From: Planktothrix rubescens CCAP 1459/22
Lineage (GTDB): Bacteria; Cyanobacteriota; Cyanobacteriia; Cyanobacteriales; Microcoleaceae
NCBI GenBank assembly: GCA_904830895.1
Contig: LR882958.1
Coordinates: forward strand, 3,612,001-3,676,000
Direction of reading: 5' to 3'
Length of the DNA: 64,000 bases
The position numbers and the translations under genes are program-made. Under the pieces are notes generated by a model, which was not told where the DNA came from, searched no databases, and worked only from the letters and a program-made list of their open reading frames with translations. This document shows, piece after piece, positions 43,101 through 50,404 of the stretch (position 1 is the first letter of the stretch; every line of letters starts with the position of its first letter).

Positions 43101-43466
43101 GAACAACGGTTCCGACCGATTCAAATGACTGCTATTTCTAGTTTGATCGGGTTCTGGCCGTTAGTTATTGCTTCTGGTGCGGGTTCTAGTAGTCGTTGGT
43201 CATTGGGTACGGCTATTTTTGGGGGTTTATTAGCAGGAACCCTATTAAGTTTGTTAATTACCCCGAACCTATATATTACGGTTAAAACCCTAGAAGAACG
43301 TTTTCTGAAAGGGAAAAAATCCGATTCATCGAATAATAATAAATCGGATAAAAATCAACCCCCCTCTCCACAGGAAGATCCGCATTCTCAGGATAAAAAT
43401 TCTGAGACTTTAGCCACCTCGGATAATGGTTCTATTCAACCAGATAGCAGTTTAAGTAAACCCTAA
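40152..43466 (+). CDS. RND multidrug efflux permease (HAE1/AcrB-like)
   Basis: 1104 residues, twelve membrane segments in two repeats. N-terminal FIKRPVLTTVCSILIILIG, the proton-relay pair in LAAGLVVDDAIVVVEAV near residue 413 (two Asp in TM4), and the second-half LIGLASKNSILIVEFANQL near 952 with the TM10 lysine. The C-terminal 45 residues form a Ser/Asn/Gln-rich tail beyond the usual end. Proton-driven export of hydrophobic compounds from the inner membrane/periplasm. The gene follows the adaptor after 54 bases. Confidence 0.95.
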   Translation: MLLFVQTFIKRPVLTTVCSILIILIGAISIPLLPITQLPNLANTQISVVGVNIGADAETTETTVTTIIEREINGVEGMKYLSSSTGNNGISNISVFFPNDVDRNIAQVNVQNRVAQAESNLPDIVRQIGLSVQASSPSILLVIGFYSDTDESGKPIYDTTFISNYIDLFIVDQLSRVPGVGQVTIFGERKYAMRLWLDPSRMAARGLTAQDLASALRTQNVQVGAGKIGQQPTPADQLFEIPLQAASRLRTVEEFEQMVLKTTDSGELITIKDVGRAELGAENYDLESTYNGEPAVGLGIYQLPGSNALETAAQLKATMAELSKNFPPGVNSQIAYDTTLFINVSLQEVAITLIMAIALVVLVIFVFLQDWRATLIPAIAIPVALIGAMAGLKALGFELNTLTLFACTLAAGLVVDDAIVVVEAVMIKIEQGMKPLQAALDAMSELTGAIIATSIVLLAVFVPVLFFPGTTGVIYKQFAVTIIFAVIFSTFNALSFSPSMAGLLLRRQKKTGGPLGWFFEQFNRGFGWVQEKYAGVVGFLTRINSLVMIIFVAGLATTVFVYQQVPSGFVPEEDQGYLIVIFRTPDGVSLNYTARAAEQIVDRTLAIPEIESVFAIPGFGFEGQNPSQGIAFVLLKPWDQRPDASQSVFGVLRRLNGSLQSIPEVQAFAVNAPPVQGLSTTGGFEFQLLDTTGNLPIQSLVENGNRLIEAANSNPTFAGVFSQFSASKAQKRVEVLRDRANALNVDVNQIFSTLQTYLGSSYINDFVLGQRQYRVVAQAEKQFRARPEDITQLYVRSRDGEMISLSNLVKLTDFVGPETINHFNIFRSMLIQGNPAPGASTGQAIAAMEKLASEVLDPGFSYAWQGSALEEKSSGGAAILIFGLAFIMAFLVLSAQYESYIDPMIIMLSVPLAVLGAMAAVWFRSNVLLQGTVWPLITNDVYVQVALVMLIGLASKNSILIVEFANQLRDKGLSITQAAIQAGEQRFRPIQMTAISSLIGFWPLVIASGAGSSSRWSLGTAIFGGLLAGTLLSLLITPNLYITVKTLEERFLKGKKSDSSNNNKSDKNQPPSPQEDPHSQDKNSETLATSDNGSIQPDSSLSKP

Positions 43467-43577
43467 ATTGTTATAGATTAATCAGGGAAAATGTCAAACA
43501 ATGGGCTATCTAAGTTGTAGTTGCAGTCAAGTTATGATCAACTCAAGTTAACCAGGTTAGGAGGAATAGTATCCACA

Positions 43578-43994
43578 ATGGCTAAAGATATTTTCCATCA
43601 ACAGGTTAGAAATGCTTTAATCAAAGATGGATGGAATATTACTCATGATCCTTTAACGATTCGCATTAGCGAATCCATAAAATTACAAATTGATTTGGCG
43701 GCAGAAAGTGCGATTGGTGCAGAAAAAGATTCCGAAAAAATTGCTGTAGAAATTAAAAGCTTTATTGGGGACTCTGATATTAGCTCCTTTCATACTGCCT
43801 TGGGGCAATATCTTAACTATTGTCAAGCCCTTGAAGAAAAAGAACCGGAGCGCATTGTTTATTTAGCAATTCCTTCTGAAACTTATGAGGATTTTTTTCA
43901 ACTTTCTTTCATTCAACGCGCTTTGAGACGTTACCAAGTCAAGCTAATAATTTATGATCCAAAATTAGAGGAGATTAAGCAATGGATAAAGTAG
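43578..43994 (+). CDS. XisH family protein
   Basis: 138 residues from the ATG at 43578 (MAKDIFHQQVRNALIKDGW). The PD-(D/E)xK-like core is seen: Asp in IKLQIDLAAESAIGAEK and Glu-x-Lys in KIAVEIKSFIGDSDISSFHTALGQY. XisH and XisI were named as factors needed for fdxN-element excision in Anabaena heterocysts, but the pair is widespread in cyanobacteria without that element. Overlaps xisI by 13 bases. Biochemical role unknown; nuclease fold suggests DNA processing or defence. Confidence 0.92.
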   Translation: MAKDIFHQQVRNALIKDGWNITHDPLTIRISESIKLQIDLAAESAIGAEKDSEKIAVEIKSFIGDSDISSFHTALGQYLNYCQALEEKEPERIVYLAIPSETYEDFFQLSFIQRALRRYQVKLIIYDPKLEEIKQWIK

Positions 43995-44317
43995 AAGGTT
44001 ATCGACAATTTATTAAACAAATTTTGACCGAACACGCCGAGATCGCAACGACTGAGGATACGGTGAAGGCAGAGTTAATCTTTGATAGTGAACATGACCA
44101 TTATCAACTCGCTTATGTGGGTTGGCAAGGAGATAAGCGGGTATTTGGCCCGGTGATACACTTTGATATTCAAGAGGGCAAAATTTGGATTCAGTATAAT
44201 GGGACTGAAGACTCTGTTGCCCAGAGATTGGTGGATATGGGCGTACCAACTTCAGATATTATTCTGGGTTTTCATTCCCCTTTCAAACGCCAATTTACGG
44301 GTTATGCAATGGGCTAG
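43982..44317 (+). CDS. XisI family protein
   Basis: 111 residues. Conserved blocks YRQFIKQILTEHAE, LIFDSEHDHYQLAYVGWQGDKRVFGPVIHFDI and VDMGVPTSDIILGFHSPFKRQFTGYA. Partner of XisH, translationally coupled by a 13-base overlap. Small alpha/beta protein with no known catalytic residues. Confidence 0.93.
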   Translation: MDKVEGYRQFIKQILTEHAEIATTEDTVKAELIFDSEHDHYQLAYVGWQGDKRVFGPVIHFDIQEGKIWIQYNGTEDSVAQRLVDMGVPTSDIILGFHSPFKRQFTGYAMG

Positions 44318-44416
44318 TTTAGTTGTATAAATGATAAAAAAACTGGGCCGAAGTTAACAGGTATTATGATGGCTATGGTTAGTCGTAAACTTTCAATCAT
44401 CAATCCTCTATAAAAT

Positions 44417-45004
44417 ATGTCAAACGCATCGCAACAACCCAAACAGTCTAAACCTCAATCTCAACCTTTGAGTTTAGATGCTTTATTAGAACGAGTTGAA
44501 CGCTTAGAACAGAAGTTAGATAAAGCGTTATTATTATTAACGGATGTATACCGATACCAAAAATTACGGGATTTTTTAGAAGCTGGAAATTGGAAAGAAG
44601 CAGATCAAGAAACCACAAGAATTATGTTAGAAATCATGAATAAAAATAGCCTAGACGATATTATTCCTGATGAGATTATGATTTTTCCCTGTAGTGCATT
44701 AAGTCTACTTGATCAACTATGGATGAGTTACAGTAAAGATCGTTTTGGCTTTAGTGTTCAACAACAAATTTATACCCGGTTGGGAGGAAATGATGATATT
44801 TCTGATATTGATATGAAAGTTTTACAGGCGATGGAGGCTGAATTTGGATGGAGCGTGAATAATGAGTTATTAGATTATGAAGATCTTGATTTTAGTTCAG
44901 AAGCTCCTGTGGGGTGTCATCCGTCTGGATGGTGGCGATCGCCATACGGGGGAAAAATGACGGTTTATTTTATTGCTCGTTTAATTAGTTGTGGCGTTGA
45001 TTGA
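44417..45004 (+). CDS. GUN4-domain protein
   Basis: 195 residues: a Gln/Ser/Pro-rich start, a short coiled coil (LDALLERVERLEQKLDKALLLL, about 23-44), then a GUN4 domain (YQKLRDFLEAGNWKEADQETTRIML near 48, FPCSALSLLDQLWMSYSKDRFGFSVQQQIY, and the terminal GCHPSGWWRSPYGGKMTVYFIARLISC). GUN4 binds porphyrins and stimulates Mg-chelatase; cyanobacteria also carry several GUN4 paralogues fused to coils or kinases with unclear duties, and this is one of them rather than the housekeeping Gun4. It lies 100 bases after xisI. Confidence 0.88.
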   Translation: MSNASQQPKQSKPQSQPLSLDALLERVERLEQKLDKALLLLTDVYRYQKLRDFLEAGNWKEADQETTRIMLEIMNKNSLDDIIPDEIMIFPCSALSLLDQLWMSYSKDRFGFSVQQQIYTRLGGNDDISDIDMKVLQAMEAEFGWSVNNELLDYEDLDFSSEAPVGCHPSGWWRSPYGGKMTVYFIARLISCGVD

Positions 45005-45241
45005 TCTGGATAACTTATTTTTCACTATATCAGTTGAATATATCAGTGTTTTATATTGATCCTAAAATCCCCTATTTATCAAGGATTAATCCTCTAAAAA
45101 GCTACAGCTTGAATCAACTTTTTTTAACTTTTGTAAACAAGATTAAAAATATAGTTGAAAAACTGAAAAATTGAGCTACTTTTAGAATATAAGGCTATGA
45201 TTGCAGCAAATTATATTTAGGGTTATCCAAGGCAGGTCATT

Positions 45242-45493
45242 ATGAATATGCGACTGGTAGTTTTTTCTGGAATGGTGATGATGATAGTCGGTATAATTGC
45301 CGGACTAGGTGCTTCTAAATATAGCGAGAAACAATATCAATGCTGTAATATTGGCCCCACATTGGACTTGGGTTATAGTCAGTCGAGGGCGCCTCGGATT
45401 TATGCCCTAGCAGGGGCGGCAATGGGTTTTATTTTTGGTTCTACCCTAGAGTTAGTCAGACAATCTACACCTCAAGAAGCGAAAAAGCGATAA
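45242..45493 (+). CDS. Small two-TM membrane protein, unknown
   Basis: 83 residues: a hydrophobic N-terminal helix (LVVFSGMVMMIVGIIAGLGA, about 5-24), a loop with a CC pair (EKQYQCCNIGPTLDLGYSQS), and a second helix (IYALAGAAMGFIFGSTLELV, about 54-73) with a charged tail. The pattern suggests a small integral or lumenal-loop membrane protein. No family recognised. It lies beside a tandem repeat array. Confidence 0.6.
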   Translation: MNMRLVVFSGMVMMIVGIIAGLGASKYSEKQYQCCNIGPTLDLGYSQSRAPRIYALAGAAMGFIFGSTLELVRQSTPQEAKKR

Positions 45494-45506
45494 TAGGGAA
45501 TGGGGA

Positions 45507-45702
45507 TCACGGATTTAAGAGGATTGCACGGATTTCACGGATTTTAATCTGTGTTAATCTGCGTAATCCGTTTAATCCGTGATGCGGATTTCACGGATTT
45601 CACAGATTTTAATCTGTGTTAATCTGCGTAATCCGTTTAATCCGTGATGCGGATTTAAGAGGATTTCACGGATTTTAATCTGTGTTAATCTGCGTAATCA
45701 TC
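45507..45702. repeat. Tandem repeat, about 65-bp period, three copies
   Basis: Built around ATTTTAATCTGTGTTAATCT at 45541, 45606 and 45672, with short CACGGATTT and AATCCGTTTAATCCGTG stretches between. Fills the gap between the small membrane gene and the pyk 3' end. Several inverted CACGGATT/AATCCGTG pairs could form hairpins. Confidence 0.92.
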
Positions 45703-45734
45703 TTCAATCCGTACTTTTCGGTTTTGTTAATAGC

Positions 45735-47162
45735 TTAATCGGCAATTGTGTGAATCTTCAAGAAATTTGTGCCTTTTGCTTTCTTGGTTGGAACACCTCC
45801 AATAATTAATATTTTATCCCCAATTTGAGCTAATGGCCCTTCTAATAATTTAGTTTGGGCGAGATCAATTAACCCTTCAAAGGAATCCACTTGATGTTCT
45901 AATAAAATCGGTTTAACACCCCAAACCAAGTTTAAACGGTGATAAACCTTTAGATTGGGAGTTAGGGCGATAACGGGAACTTTAGGTCGTTCTCCTGCTG
46001 CTAAAATAGCCGTATATCCTGTGCTGGTATAAGCAACAATACAATGCAAATTCAAGACTTTATCAATCGTATTTAAAGCTTCACTTAAAGCATGAGTTTC
46101 ATCGGACATCACCGGAGGATAATTTTTAAACTCGATTTCCGGTTCGACATCACTGGCAATTCTGGATAACATTTGTACTGCTTTCACCGGGAATTTACCA
46201 ACAGCAGATTCTCCAGATAACATGACCGCATCCGTACCATCAATAATTGCATTCGCAACATCACTTGCTTCTGCACGGGTGGGACGTGCACTGTGAATCA
46301 TACTATCTAACATTTGGGTAGCAGTAATCACTGGAATCCCTTTTTGATTACACATCCGAATGATTTGTTTTTGCAATAATGGCACTTTCTCAGGACTCAT
46401 TTCTACCCCTAAATCCCCCCGTGCTACCATTAAACCATCACATTCATTAATAATAGATTCTAAATTGGCGATCGCTTGAGGTTTTTCAATTTTTGCCATG
46501 ACCGGAATATCCGATGCGCCCTTTTCAATTAATAATGCTTTTAAGGCTTGAACATCCTCCGCACGGCGAACAAAACTCAAAGAAACCCAGTCTACACCCT
46601 GGGAAATTCCAAAATCTAAATCCTGTTGATCTTTTTCCGTTAAGGAGGGAAGACGCAAAATTAGACTCGGTAAATTAACCCCTTTTCGACTTTTTAGGAT
46701 TCCCCCTTCAATCACCCGACATTTGACGGCATTTCCCTGAATTTCTTCTATTTTTAATTCTAATAATCCATCATCCAGTAAAACTTGCGCTCCGGGTTCG
46801 GCTTCTTCTGCTAAATAGGGATAATCAATGGGGACAGTATTTGCTTGATTTTCAAAATTATCTAAGGGAACTAATGTTAATAATTCTCCTTCAACTAATT
46901 CTATTTCTACCGATGGTAGCTGACCAATTCTAATTTTTGGGCCTTGTAAATCTTGTAATAAAGTAATCGGGGCATTGCATTCTTTGGAAACTTGCCGCAA
47001 CAATCCTACCATTTCCGCATGATCTTCATAACTACCATGGGAAAAATTTAATCGGGCGACATTCATTCCCGCATTCACCATTTGACGAATGATCTCTGGG
47101 GATTTACTAGCAGGGCCAATAGTCGCAACAATTTTTGTTCTGTGGTGTAAAGGTTTGATCAT
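45735..47162 (-). CDS. pyk: Pyruvate kinase
   Basis: 475 residues: phosphoenolpyruvate plus ADP to pyruvate plus ATP. Motifs in order: [15 protein letters not shown] near 34, [15 protein letters not shown] near 62, [15 protein letters not shown] near 221 (catalytic Lys), [15 protein letters not shown] near 243, and [26 protein letters not shown] near 292. It lacks the C-terminal PEP-utiliser extension found on the second cyanobacterial isozyme. Monocistronic. Confidence 0.97.
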   Translation of the reverse strand: MIKPLHHRTKIVATIGPASKSPEIIRQMVNAGMNVARLNFSHGSYEDHAEMVGLLRQVSKECNAPITLLQDLQGPKIRIGQLPSVEIELVEGELLTLVPLDNFENQANTVPIDYPYLAEEAEPGAQVLLDDGLLELKIEEIQGNAVKCRVIEGGILKSRKGVNLPSLILRLPSLTEKDQQDLDFGISQGVDWVSLSFVRRAEDVQALKALLIEKGASDIPVMAKIEKPQAIANLESIINECDGLMVARGDLGVEMSPEKVPLLQKQIIRMCNQKGIPVITATQMLDSMIHSARPTRAEASDVANAIIDGTDAVMLSGESAVGKFPVKAVQMLSRIASDVEPEIEFKNYPPVMSDETHALSEALNTIDKVLNLHCIVAYTSTGYTAILAAGERPKVPVIALTPNLKVYHRLNLVWGVKPILLEHQVDSFEGLIDLAQTKLLEGPLAQIGDKILIIGGVPTKKAKGTNFLKIHTIAD

Positions 47163-47347
47163 TTTCTCTCCTCAATTAACAGTTGTAAACAGGGGACTAT
47201 ATTCAGCAATATCTGCGATTAATCTGATTGATCAAATAACAATCTAGGATTAATTATAGCAAATTTAGCAATTTAATTCAACAATTATATTGATTATTTT
47301 TTTGAATTGACCAATCCATGTTTAATTTAATGACATTTAACATTTTC

Positions 47348-48160
47348 TTAACCTTTTATTGATTGAATTAGGCGATCAAAATAGCGATTTAATAAGGGAA
47401 ATAACAAACTATGGAAATAATTTAAAAATTTCATTTCTAATCCCGGAGCGATCGCAAATTTATTTTTATTAATTCCTCGAATAATTTCTTGAGCAATATC
47501 TTCTGGTTCCCAAGGTTTAACAGTTCCCGTAATTGCTTTTGTTTCTAAAGGTTTTGTTCTATTTTCACTAATTAATTGCGGGGTATTTGTATCAGGAGGA
47601 TAAACAATAGAAACTTGTATTCCCAAGGGTTTTAATTCCCCGCGCAAGGATTCTGCTAACCCTCTTAAAGCAAATTTAGTTGGACTATAGGTTGTATAAC
47701 CATAAATCCCAATTAATCCCGCTGCCGATGAAATTATAATAATTTTACCATGTTTTTGCTCGATCATTTTAGGTAAAATCTCTCGAATACAATACAGAGA
47801 TCCCCAATAATTAACAGCCATTGTTTGTTCAAATATTTCAATAGGAAGTTCTTGAAAATAACCAGGATATGCCATACCCGCCGAGAGAATTAAAATATCC
47901 ACACTCCCTAAAAGATTAATTGCTGTTTCTATTATATTTTCCGCTTCTTCCCGTACAGAAACATCAGCCGAAAGGGTAAAAACCTTCTGGTTTTGAGATA
48001 ATTTTACTGCTTCAATTTCTATTTTAGCTTGGTCGAGAGTTTTTTGATTTCGAGCAATAATTGTTAAATTTGCACCTAAACTTGCTAATAATTGAGCCGT
48101 TGCTTTACCAATTCCACTCGAACCTCCGGTAATAATAATATTTTTTTGATTAAAATTCAT
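47348..48160 (-). CDS. SDR oxidoreductase, 3-ketosphinganine reductase-like
   Basis: 270 residues. Cofactor motif IIITGGSSGIGKATAQLL (8-25) with an Arg soon after beta-2 (IIARNQ) favouring NADPH; NNAG counterpart LSAGMAYPG near 91; catalytic Ser in IIISSAAG and YxxxK in YTTYSPTKFALRG near 155. VYPPDTNTPQL near 186 recalls the YPPDTDTP motif of eukaryotic 3-dehydrosphinganine reductases, and the hydrophobic C-terminus (FLNYFHSLLFPLL) may anchor it to membrane. Sphingolipid work is a hypothesis; no serine palmitoyltransferase is in the window. Confidence 0.85.
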   Translation of the reverse strand: MNFNQKNIIITGGSSGIGKATAQLLASLGANLTIIARNQKTLDQAKIEIEAVKLSQNQKVFTLSADVSVREEAENIIETAINLLGSVDILILSAGMAYPGYFQELPIEIFEQTMAVNYWGSLYCIREILPKMIEQKHGKIIIISSAAGLIGIYGYTTYSPTKFALRGLAESLRGELKPLGIQVSIVYPPDTNTPQLISENRTKPLETKAITGTVKPWEPEDIAQEIIRGINKNKFAIAPGLEMKFLNYFHSLLFPLLNRYFDRLIQSIKG

Positions 48161-48202
48161 ATAATTAAAAGAAGGTATAGTCTAGTTACTCTAGTTACTC
48201 TA

Positions 48203-48338
48203 GTTCCCTGGTTCTACCAGGGAATTTATAAAGGGAGGCTCTGCCTCCTCTAAACTCCTATATTAAATCATATTTTGGGGTTAATATTAGGAAAGAGGCA
48301 GAGCCTCTTTTTTTTGTTTCTAGGTAGAACCTAGAAAC
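48203..48338. repeat. Composite palindromic element with paired hairpins
   Basis: Left arm: TTCCCTGGTTCTACCAGGGAA hairpin, then GGAGGCTCTGCCTCC. Right arm, inverted: GAGGCAGAGCCTC, then a TTTCTAGGTAGAACCTAGAAA hairpin. The arms are inverted copies of one another in layout. Preceded by three TCTAGTTAC-type direct repeats. Non-coding, between cobM and the SDR gene. Confidence 0.65.
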
Positions 48339-48352
48339 GAGGTTAAAGCAGG

Positions 48353-49141
48353 TTAGGGACGGAATAAATGGGAATGTTCCGGGTTATATAATTTAGATCT
48401 TAAAGTTGAAGTATGGGGAGTTTTTGCTAACGCAGGACTAATAACATATAATGTAGTTCTAATTAAGTTTTCTTCCTGGGTCACTTGTGCCATTTTTTCT
48501 AAGGGAACTACCCGGATTTTCTCATCAGGCCATCCTAAACGATAACAAATAGCAATCGGCATTTCTGGGGGATAATATTTGATTAACTTTTGCTGAGTTT
48601 CTTCCACATAACGCGCACTCAAATATAAACATAAACTGGCTTTATGAGCCGCTAAACTTTCTAATTCCTCATCCGCAGGAACACCAGTTGCTCTCCCACT
48701 CACCCTGGTTAAAATAATCGTTTGGACTAATTCTGGGATAGTTAATTCTATTTTTAATTTGGCTGCTGCATCTTGAAAAGCACTAATTCCAGGGACAATT
48801 TCAAACTCAATTTCTGCTTCTATTAACTGTTGTATTTGTTCATAAATAGCCCCATATAAACTCGGATCACCCGAATGTAATCTAACAACAGAATACCCTT
48901 TATCAACTCGTTCAATCATAAAAGGAACAATTTCTTCTAAAGTTTTATCAGAGGTTTTAACTAATTCTGCATCCGCTTTAACCCCTTTTAAAATCTGTTG
49001 AGGAACCAAAGAATCGGCAAATACAATCACATCCGCCGAGGCTAATAATCTTTGAGCTTTCACAGTTAATAACTCTGGATCACCTGGGCCAGCCCCAACA
49101 ATATAAACCGCAGCTTTGAGTAATCCGATATCGGGTTCCAT
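48353..49141 (-). CDS. cobM: Precorrin-4 C11-methyltransferase
   Basis: 262 residues. Tetrapyrrole methylase fold: VYIVGAGPGDPELLTVKAQRLL near 12, VVRLHSGDPSLYGAIYEQ near 102, EFEIVPGISAFQDAAAKL near 128, LCLYLSARYVEETQQKL near 190, and YRLGWPDEKI. The VFADSLVP segment is typical of CobM/CbiF rather than other methylases of the fold. Adds a methyl at C11 of the corrin ring in cobalamin synthesis, from SAM. Single gene here. Confidence 0.94.
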   Translation of the reverse strand: MEPDIGLLKAAVYIVGAGPGDPELLTVKAQRLLASADVIVFADSLVPQQILKGVKADAELVKTSDKTLEEIVPFMIERVDKGYSVVRLHSGDPSLYGAIYEQIQQLIEAEIEFEIVPGISAFQDAAAKLKIELTIPELVQTIILTRVSGRATGVPADEELESLAAHKASLCLYLSARYVEETQQKLIKYYPPEMPIAICYRLGWPDEKIRVVPLEKMAQVTQEENLIRTTLYVISPALAKTPHTSTLRSKLYNPEHSHLFRP

Positions 49142-49238
49142 AAGGTTCTAAATTTCTTGAAATTGATGCTAGATTTTTACTTTTTCCGGATCTGAATTGA
49201 TTTACCGAGAAGACAAGAATGGTAGATGCACCCTGGTT

Positions 49239-49270
49239 AAAGCCCTAGACTCAATTGTCAGGGCTTTTTT
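49239..49270. terminator. Hairpin with T-run between cobM start and lgt stop
   Basis: AAAGCCCT (49239-49246) pairs with AGGGCTTT (49260-49267), loop 13 bases, T-run on the plus strand. It overlaps the lgt stop region; for minus-strand lgt transcripts only a short U-run follows. Confidence 0.5.
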
Positions 49271-50132
49271 ATTCGGATTCCGAGGGATGGGATTTCTGTA
49301 CAATATCGGGTAAGGTTCGCTTCAATCCATATAACCAAATTAAACCGAATAACCCTAACATCATTCCCGTTAAACTGACCAGTTGAGCAATTTTTAAAGA
49401 TCCCAACATTAAACTATCCGTGCGTAATCCTTCAATCCAAATTCTACCACTACTATAGGTCAATAAATAGACCAAGAATATTGTCCCTGGTTTTAAAAGA
49501 TATTTGCCTTTTAAACCTTTTAAAAATAAGGTAATTAATAGGGCAAATATAGTTAAATTCCACAGGGATTCATACAAAAAAGTCGGGTGAAAATATTCGT
49601 AGGATTCAAAGCCATCAGGGCGACGCTCCGGCGGAATATAGAGTTTCCAAGGTAAGTCCGTTGGACTTCCGAAGGCTTCAGAATTAAAAAAGTTACCCCA
49701 TCTGCCGATAGCTTGACCTAAAATCAAGGAAGGGGCAATTATATCGGTTAATTGCCAAAAGGGAATTTGTTTGATTTTAGCGAATAGTAAAGTCGCTATT
49801 AATCCGCCTATAATTGCTCCATGAATGGCAATTCCTCCCTTCCAAATTGCAATAATATTACCGGGATTCTGGGCATAACTTTCCCATTGAAATACCACAT
49901 AATATAGTCTAGCAAAAGGAATCGCCCCAATCACTAACCAAATCGCTAAATCTCCTATGAGTTCGGGATCAATTTGGCGACGACTGGCAAGATACCCAGA
50001 TAAGGATACTCCAATCAAGACCGCCGAGGCAATTAACAAGCCATACCACCGAATTGATAACGGCCCAATTTCAAAGATGATGGGGCCGGGAGAGGTAAAT
50101 TGAAATGCTAGAAATAAGGAATTTGTATCCAT
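49269..50132 (-). CDS. lgt: Prolipoprotein diacylglyceryl transferase
   Basis: 287 residues from the ATG at 50132 ([20 protein letters not shown]); an in-frame ATG at 50165 is possible but adds an atypical leader. Seven membrane segments. Signature: [16 protein letters not shown] near 27, [17 protein letters not shown] near 100 and [17 protein letters not shown] near 142 (the catalytic HGGL/GRWGNF region); [13 protein letters not shown] near 236. Attaches diacylglycerol to lipobox cysteines in the inner membrane. Confidence 0.96.
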   Translation of the reverse strand: MDTNSLFLAFQFTSPGPIIFEIGPLSIRWYGLLIASAVLIGVSLSGYLASRRQIDPELIGDLAIWLVIGAIPFARLYYVVFQWESYAQNPGNIIAIWKGGIAIHGAIIGGLIATLLFAKIKQIPFWQLTDIIAPSLILGQAIGRWGNFFNSEAFGSPTDLPWKLYIPPERRPDGFESYEYFHPTFLYESLWNLTIFALLITLFLKGLKGKYLLKPGTIFLVYLLTYSSGRIWIEGLRTDSLMLGSLKIAQLVSLTGMMLGLFGLIWLYGLKRTLPDIVQKSHPSESE

Positions 50133-50404
50133 AATAGCTGATTTTGAGCCAAGCCATTTTATCATCTCCTGGGGATCAAAGGTCAGGTTTAATTTTTTTT
50201 TCCTAGAATAAAGTTGATCAAAATATTATATCAAAGGAATTTTAAGATATTTTAATCGAGAAAATGGGTACAATAGGATTTATTATGCTTTTCGTCAATT
50301 TTTAACCCTTTAGATGAGATCGAATCAATCATTTTTATGATTTCCGGGTATGGATTTCCCCTGAAACGGTTAATGTTAATTTGTTTTAATTTTTAATTTC
50401 TCCT

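Noticed and set aside
43578-44317. Evidence for an fdxN-type excision element
   Set aside because: xisH and xisI are present but there is no xisF recombinase, nif gene or element border; the pair is common without them.
45507-45702. Possible CRISPR array
   Set aside because: Only three units with about 65-base period and near-identical content throughout; no conserved-repeat/variable-spacer pattern and no cas genes.
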